A DNA stretch of 64,000 nt from Phytopythium helicoides (taxonomy: Eukaryota > Oomycota > Peronosporomycetes > Pythiales > Pythiaceae). The translations under genes were made by a program, and so were the position numbers. The DNA is taken from assembly GCA_024867545.1 (NCBI GenBank), contig JANFNE010000004.1, forward strand, positions 1,550,001 through 1,614,000, given 5' to 3'. Of the stretch, positions 59,271 to 64,000 are shown one piece after another (position 1 is the first letter of the stretch; every line of letters starts with the position of its first letter). The notes under the pieces were generated by a model. The model searched no databases, was not told where the DNA came from, and saw only the letters and a list, made by a program, of their open reading frames with translations.

Positions 59271-59633
59271 TTAGTTGCCGAACTGGCGGTCCCAGAGCAC
59301 TTGCAGAGCCTCAAGGTCTTCAGGCTTCAGATCAACGGGTCCGTTGAGTGGTTCGATCTCGATGAGACCCCAATCGTCGACATCAGCATCGTCATCGAGG
59401 CTGCCGTCCTCATCGAATAGCAGCTTGTTGAGTAGCTCGTCACCGGACGACGTCTCCTGCTGCCGCCGCTCGCGCTGACGGCGCGCCATGTTTCGCTGGT
59501 TCTGGTTGGCCTTGATACGGTGCTCTTGACACAGCTTGTGTGGGGTGCCGTTGCGCTTGCGCGCGCGCTCATTGTAGCACGGCTTGCTCCGGTAGGTGCA
59601 GCGCAGCTCCTCGGGGACTTGCTGGTTGCTCAT
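59271..59633 (-). CDS. CCHCH-family protein 10 (subfamily D), putative zinc-binding
   Basis: 120 residues. C12-x6-C19-x12-H32-x2-C35-x2-H38 in RCTYRSKPCYNERARKRNG-TPHKLCQEH, then RIKANQNQRNMARRQRERRQQ. Tail DDDADVDDWGLIEIEPLNGP followed by VDLKPEDLEALQVLWDRQF, very like gene 9. Single exon; ATG at 59633 is the first Met of the frame and follows the Inr at 59716-59702. Last member of the cluster on the right. Confidence 0.86.
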   Translation of the reverse strand: MSNQQVPEELRCTYRSKPCYNERARKRNGTPHKLCQEHRIKANQNQRNMARRQRERRQQETSSGDELLNKLLFDEDGSLDDDADVDDWGLIEIEPLNGPVDLKPEDLEALQVLWDRQFGN

Positions 59634-59701
59634 GGCTGGTGATCAGTAAGTCTCGGTGGGCTCGAGAGGGCAACGACAGTGTGGCCTGCTCAGTTGCTGG
59701 G

Positions 59702-59716
59702 CATTCGGAGAATGAC
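59702..59716 (-). promoter_or_regulatory. Inr of family gene 10
   Basis: Minus strand GTCATTCTCCGAATG, Inr core followed by a short CGAATG flank, ~69-83 bp upstream of the ATG. Confidence 0.55.
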
Positions 59717-61255
59717 CCGCTCTCTCACGCGTGTGCAGCTTTGTTCGTGGTGATACACCTTGACGTCGCGCTGGCAAAAGATCTACCTTCACTCAGTTTG
59801 AGCTCACCAAGTGGACACTTAGCGCATTGTGCGGTGGCTTGGCTCGCCGCCGCCGAGCGAACTAGCTTCCCACGTCAGCCGCCTACCACTGTGTCGGCGC
59901 TGTACGGTATAATCCGTCAGCAACTGAGGCGCCACGAGTCTGAATATCCATCCATCTCCTCAAGGTCCTACCTCAATGACTCGGCTCCAACGGGATAGGT
60001 GGCTACACTTGGTTGAGGGCATGGATATTTTCAAGCGCTTTTTGATTGGCGAGAGCCACTTGGTGTCCGCATGAATCCGTCTCGTGTCGCTTCATTTTCC
60101 ATATCTGTGTGCAAATTGAGGTCATTGCAGCAGGACAGAAATCCCGAGTAAGCTTTCACAGACGCAGATATCACTCTTACAAAATTTAAAATTTATAGTG
60201 CGCTGGCATCATGTAGCTACTCACATCGTAGCTGGCAGGTTCAGAACCGGCTTTTCCCAATATTCGTGCCGGAAGAATGACATAACGCGGATTTTTCATC
60301 AATTGTTGCAGGTCCGGCGCCAGGTGAGCCTTTCGCGTGTCTCGGTGCCCTGAATCCCACTGCCACGTCTTGGTGGACAACCATTCCGGCCGCCAACCGT
60401 CACTTCGCGGCATGTTGCCGCTGGAAGTTGGCTCTCTCTGGCCGCGCAACGCGATCCACTTCATGATTCAACTGCCGCGTAAAACAAGTTGGCGGATTCC
60501 CATCGAGTGGCCGGCAATGCAAGTCATTCTCGTTGATACTGCGTCATGCCATGTCCCGCTGGCGGATTTCGATTTGGATACCGTCGCTCGCTCGCAGGTA
60601 TCAAATGAGCACTGCTCGCGGCCGCTCGTGACGCCACAGTGGCCTCCGACGCGAATGAGTCTCATTCGCCAATGCTTTTCATCCATCACCACTCGTCGTC
60701 GTGGCGCGCGTAGACGCCAAGAACGAAATTTTGTCAACTCAAATTTTGCCGGTGACACCTCCACCGGCCAAGGTTCAACCCCGCTGCTGTAAAGGAGCCG
60801 GACCGAGCATAACCTATATCATAGTGTAGTGGCTACAGCAAGGAAAAAAGTGTACATCGCATCCTCGTGACGTCAAATGATAGCACCCTTGGCTACAGAA
60901 GTGAGGCAACATGGCGCTTCGGCGACAAAAGTCGACCGCCGAGAGTTCTGGCTGTCGTGGCGAGTTCTTTCACCCGAACGCTAATTTAGCGTCGGTCAGG
61001 AGTCTAAATGAGTCGATTGAGCATCTGAGAACGGCGACAATAGCGCGAGGCTATTGTTGGCGATGCACTTGCTCGACTAAATGAGTTCATGCTTGTCTTG
61101 TGCCATCGATCGCGCGCACTCGCACCTGAACTTGAAGCGATCTTTCCGATCGATAGCTAATTTTACGCGAGCTATATGTTGCTGCATGGTCTGGAGACCG
61201 CGTCGAAGCTGCGGAATTTCAAAAGCCAACTCGCTGCGCGGTCCGGATCCGTGCA
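59717..61255. other. 1.5-kb spacer, one unassigned ORF
   Basis: Apart from the ORF at 60412-60792 nothing is recognised. The last ~300 bp should hold the promoter of the large acidic protein; no clear Inr/FPR was seen. Confidence 0.5.
60412..60792 (+). CDS. Unassigned ORF, possible exon or gene relic
   Basis: 126 residues from the first ATG; the frame is open from 60337. Residues ~1-62 (MLPLEVGSLWPRNAIHFMIQ, RKTSWRIPIEWPAMQVILVD, ASCHVPLADFDLDTVARSQ) look protein-like in composition, while the rest is Arg/Ser-rich and less so. A possible donor CAG/GTATCA follows the better half (~60597), so it may be an exon of a broken gene. No family recognised. Confidence 0.2.
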   Translation: MLPLEVGSLWPRNAIHFMIQLPRKTSWRIPIEWPAMQVILVDTASCHVPLADFDLDTVARSQVSNEHCSRPLVTPQWPPTRMSLIRQCFSSITTRRRGARRRQERNFVNSNFAGDTSTGQGSTPLL

Positions 61256-63388
61256 ATGCTGGCCGCGCGCGACTTCACCCACGAGATGGACTCTGAACTG
61301 ATGGCCTTCGACGATTTTTTCGGGGCGGCCGATGATCTCCCTGACGGTGAGATGAGAAAACCCATGCTTGGTGCATGGAGCTGCGCTGAACCCTGGTGGC
61401 TTGCAGACCTATGGTCCATCACGCGACCGCAGTTCGATGACGACGCAGACATGTTGGACGCCGACGATCTACAACTTCTAGAAGGAGAGGACGACAAATC
61501 CAAGATAGAGCTCTCCAGCTCGGACCCGACAAGTCCAGTGATTAAGGCGGAACCGCTTCCATCGCCCGCAAATGGCTGCTGCAATTCTGCAGGAATCAAG
61601 GAGGAAGCGCCAAGAGAGCCGTCGTTGGCGGAGAGAAGAAGGGTATTGCTCAGCTCGGCGTCACCAGCGCTATTGAGCTCTCCGCGAGCCAAACGCCGGA
61701 TAAGCGAAACAAACACGGCCAGCGAGTACGAAGAGAGTGATGGGGACGCAGAACACCACGAATGCGACGACGATGAAGATTATGGGGCAGGTGGGGAAGA
61801 CAATGATGGTGAGTTCTTCCTCGATGACGTCGACTACGAAAACCTGCAGCTACTCTCCGACGAGGACGTCGCCGCCCTTGTGCCATCGCCCACAAATGTG
61901 AACACCACCAGCCCGTTGATTGCCTCTCCACCGATGACAAAAGACGCCAGTGCAAAGAGTGACGCGATGCCGCGCGATGCTCCAGTCCCATCAAGCAGCT
62001 TTGCCTCGGAAAATCAACCCTCGAACTTGACATCGACAGTCTCTGAACAGGACATCCCCGACGTCGTCAACCTCTTCAACTCACTATACTCACCCAGTAC
62101 AAGTCCGACGCGCGACGGACCGCGACCGCCTGCCCCATCAAGGACAGCAAACGCGACTACTTCTGGGACACCCGCAACAACAATTAATCCGACTCCGCTG
62201 CGAATCGTCGTGCCCGCACCGGCAGCTGTGGTCAGCTCCGTTGTTCGACCATCAACCGTGCTTCCATTCACAGCACCTCGAGCAGCAAACGGTGCAGCAG
62301 CACCGAGCAATCTACCAGGAACTGCTCCGACGGGCGTATTTGAATACTTTACACCACAAGGATTCGCTCCAAATGCTCAGCAATCGCACCCGAACATGTT
62401 CCTAGCGGCAGCAGATTCCATGTCTCCAGCGCTCAAGGCTTCGCTGCTTCAAGGTCAAATGAATGCGGCTGCAGCTATGGCCATGGCGAACTCGGCAGCT
62501 GCACTCAACACGATTCGCAAGCTCAACACGACGTATGGTGTTCCAATTGCGCCGCTGCAGCGATCGCTTACCACAGCCGAATTGCCGCTCAAGCCCAAGA
62601 TCTCAACTGCCAGCGCTATTGGCGCAGCTGGGAAGGTCACCAAGATCTCTATCACGCCCGACATTGCCGACTTCAAGCTGGTCCAGATCTTCCACAACTT
62701 TTGCGACCCGATGACCAAGATGCTGACACTGCCGCGATTCCACCAGCTGCTGCTTCACCACCAAGTCAAAGAGGACACACCAGGGGGTTCGACAGGATCG
62801 AGGACGCCAGGGCGCGGCGGTGGGGCTACCCCCAATGCTCCAAGTTCGGCAGTCACTGCTCCAGTTGCGACGCCTGCTCCTGCCCCAACACCTTCGGGTC
62901 CGGGTGTGATCTCAACCGAAGCGCATCACTTGTTCCGACTCATGGACCCGACGAACTCGGGCTTAGTGGACCTCGAACGGTTCATGAGCTCGTTTCAAAT
63001 CTGCAACCGGTGTACTGAGGCCAAACGGCGTGCACACTCGGCGATGTGTGCGCAACAAGGTCAGTCGTTCGTACCGCCGACGGCGCTCGAGCGGCAACTA
63101 ATGGAAGATGTGGCACCCGTGATCGTGCGCGTCGTGCCAACCAAGTTCGAGGGCTCCAAGGTCAAGTCATGTGAGCACTACCAGTGGACGTGGTGCGAGG
63201 GATTCGACAAGACGGGCAACGAGAAGTGCCGCGGCACCAACCGCCACGACAAGTGCCCCAAGTACCTGGCCAACTGCACGCTCTGGAAGCACAAGCTCCC
63301 ACCCAAGACGCGCAAGCCGCGCTCGACCGCCGTGTCGGCGCCAGAAGTGCTCGACTCGCCGTCCAAGAAGCTCAAGCACTTTGGGTAG
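61256..63388 (+). CDS. Large acidic regulator-like protein with C-terminal Cys/His cluster
   Basis: 710 residues, single exon; a second in-frame ATG at 61286 (MDSELMAFDD) may be the true start. N-terminal third is acidic (DDFFGAADDLPDG; DDDADMLDADDLQLLEGEDD), with two SUMO-type IKxE sites (IKAE 96-99, IKEE 114-117) and a second acidic block ~150-195. The middle (~200-450) is Pro/Ser/Ala/Thr-rich and probably disordered. A more ordered part follows: ISITPDIADFKLVQIFHNFC, and an EF-hand-like loop from D564 (DPTNSGLVDLERF) with Arg instead of Glu at position 12. C-terminus ~639-671 has CEHYQWTWC-x10-C-x8-C-x6-C with several His, a probable metal-binding module, then a Lys/Arg tail. Family not recognised; the composition suggests a nuclear regulator (inference). 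Confidence 0.7.
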   Translation: MLAARDFTHEMDSELMAFDDFFGAADDLPDGEMRKPMLGAWSCAEPWWLADLWSITRPQFDDDADMLDADDLQLLEGEDDKSKIELSSSDPTSPVIKAEPLPSPANGCCNSAGIKEEAPREPSLAERRRVLLSSASPALLSSPRAKRRISETNTASEYEESDGDAEHHECDDDEDYGAGGEDNDGEFFLDDVDYENLQLLSDEDVAALVPSPTNVNTTSPLIASPPMTKDASAKSDAMPRDAPVPSSSFASENQPSNLTSTVSEQDIPDVVNLFNSLYSPSTSPTRDGPRPPAPSRTANATTSGTPATTINPTPLRIVVPAPAAVVSSVVRPSTVLPFTAPRAANGAAAPSNLPGTAPTGVFEYFTPQGFAPNAQQSHPNMFLAAADSMSPALKASLLQGQMNAAAAMAMANSAAALNTIRKLNTTYGVPIAPLQRSLTTAELPLKPKISTASAIGAAGKVTKISITPDIADFKLVQIFHNFCDPMTKMLTLPRFHQLLLHHQVKEDTPGGSTGSRTPGRGGGATPNAPSSAVTAPVATPAPAPTPSGPGVISTEAHHLFRLMDPTNSGLVDLERFMSSFQICNRCTEAKRRAHSAMCAQQGQSFVPPTALERQLMEDVAPVIVRVVPTKFEGSKVKSCEHYQWTWCEGFDKTGNEKCRGTNRHDKCPKYLANCTLWKHKLPPKTRKPRSTAVSAPEVLDSPSKKLKHFG

Positions 63389-63471
63389 ACAGCTAGCAAG
63401 CGTAGGAGTATTTATTGGCAGTGCAGGTCGTGACATGCAACACACACGAAGCGCTTCAAGTTGAAGTGGAA

Positions 63472-63486
63472 GCTCACTCGTCGTCG
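63472..63486 (+). promoter_or_regulatory. Possible Inr of the right-edge gene
   Basis: GCTCACTCGTCGTCG, a partial Inr match 70-84 bp before the ATG at 63556 and ~6 bp before another ATG at 63492. Confidence 0.35.
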
Positions 63487-63555
63487 TCAGTATGGAGAAC
63501 GCGTCACGCGTGGTGCCGCGTCGCTTCAAGTCTCGACCTGTCAGTTGCGAATTCG

Positions 63556-64000
63556 ATGGGCGGGACCAGCAGCAGCGAGCGCGGCTGGTGCTGCTGCGGG
63601 CGGCGAGCTGCGGAGATCGGCGATGGATCGCTTAGCGACAAGCTGCTGCCTGGCGATGAGGAGCAGCTGGACGAGAAGGATGTCAAGAACGGCACGGTCG
63701 TGGACGACGCGTGGCTATTGCAGGTGGAGGAGACGCGTACAGCGACTGGAAGCAGTGAGCGCAAGACGCTGTTTGACGAGGATGAAGAGGGGCCAGGGGA
63801 AGAGGACGTCGACGAGCCGAGGAAGACGGCGTGGGACTTGAGCGACGGAGATGATGAACAGGCAGTGGAGGAGGCGGCGGATGAAGAGGAGGACGAGGAC
63901 GGGATGAGCTTTGCGAGGGACAGTCTGCGACTGTCGACGCGCTCGACCAAGGACTCGTACGCGTCTGCTGGCGGTCGGCCGTCCAACAACTCGCTGCTGT
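63556..64000 (+). CDS. 5' part of an unidentified acidic protein, cut by the window edge
   Basis: Frame open from 63556 to the last base, ~148 codons seen. The N-terminus MGGTSSSERGWCCCGRR fits N-myristoylation (Gly2, small residue at 6) with a Cys triplet that could be palmitoylated, suggesting membrane anchoring. Then an acidic, low-complexity region (DEEQLDEKDVKNGTVVDDAW; DEDEEGPGEEDVDEP; EEAADEEEDEDG) and a Ser/Arg segment (SFARDSLRLSTRSTKDSYAS). No catalytic domain reached yet. A competing ATG at 63492 is in another frame (MENASRVVPRRFK) that stops near 63634, so the start, or an early intron, is not settled. The Ser-rich minus-strand ORF over the same bases is a shadow. Confidence 0.55.
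   Translation, partial: MGGTSSSERGWCCCGRRAAEIGDGSLSDKLLPGDEEQLDEKDVKNGTVVDDAWLLQVEETRTATGSSERKTLFDEDEEGPGEEDVDEPRKTAWDLSDGDDEQAVEEAADEEEDEDGMSFARDSLRLSTRSTKDSYASAGGRPSNNSLL

Noticed and set aside
63504..63989. Ser-rich minus-strand ORF at the right edge
   Set aside because: Shadow of the acidic plus-strand frame (GAG/GAC read backwards gives Ser/Leu).

Overview
The window reads as nuclear DNA of a eukaryote, most likely an oomycete (Phytophthora/Pythium-like). Supporting signs are compact genes with short introns (mostly 55-107 bp, one of 418 bp) and start-site elements close to the oomycete Inr/FPR core promoter (GCTCATTYYNCAWTTT) before many genes. The proteins are eukaryotic (Sm D3, uS9/S16, NIP7, an SLC25 carrier, a Bin3-type RNA cap methyltransferase), and the tRNA genes lack an encoded CCA. 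The species is not determined.

Region 1 (1 to ~33.73 kb, open at the left edge) is one head-to-tail tandem array. Its unit is 659-713 bp and each unit holds one tRNA-Thr(AGU) gene on the minus strand, 50 in all, with no difference seen between the 72-nt tRNA sequences. Unit length varies mainly through a (GA)n tract (n = 8 to 35) and small changes in an AC-rich spacer. Shared variants show local homogenisation and a duplicated two-unit block (units 46-47 = 48-49). The many ~136-codon ORFs here are translations of tRNA plus low-complexity spacer, not genes.

Region 2 (~33.73-34.56 kb) is the array edge. The last unit breaks off in its AC spacer, a decayed BED-zinc-finger (hAT-like) transposon fragment follows, and then a diverged piece of the array spacer.

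Region 3 (~34.9-40.75 kb) is a dense housekeeping block: Bin3/MEPCE-type methyltransferase (+), Sm D3 (-), ribosomal protein S16/uS9 (-), NIP7 (+) and an SLC25A32-like mitochondrial carrier (-). Exon structures were resolved by hand. Sm D3 has an intron with all the marks of a U12-type AT-AC intron. Four of the five genes serve RNA or ribosome biogenesis. The two genes without a clear Inr (Sm D3, carrier) share a repeated TCCCTCTACAAG-like promoter motif.

Region 4 (~41.1-59.7 kb) is gene-poor except for ten small single-exon paralogues of an unnamed family with the signature C-x6-C-x12-H-x2-C-x2-H followed by HRxKANxxQ and a basic stretch, ending in an acidic-hydrophobic segment. They form four subfamilies, and all ten have an Inr-like element 26 to ~110 bp upstream of the chosen ATG. 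I infer zinc-binding nuclear proteins, possibly transcription regulators; this is the best candidate here for an undescribed system. The spacers are rich in GTAC-N-GTAC palindromes.

Region 5 (~61.2-64 kb) has a 700-710-residue acidic, low-complexity regulator-like protein with an EF-hand-like loop and a C-terminal Cys/His cluster, and the 5' part of a gene running off the right edge whose predicted N-terminus could be myristoylated.
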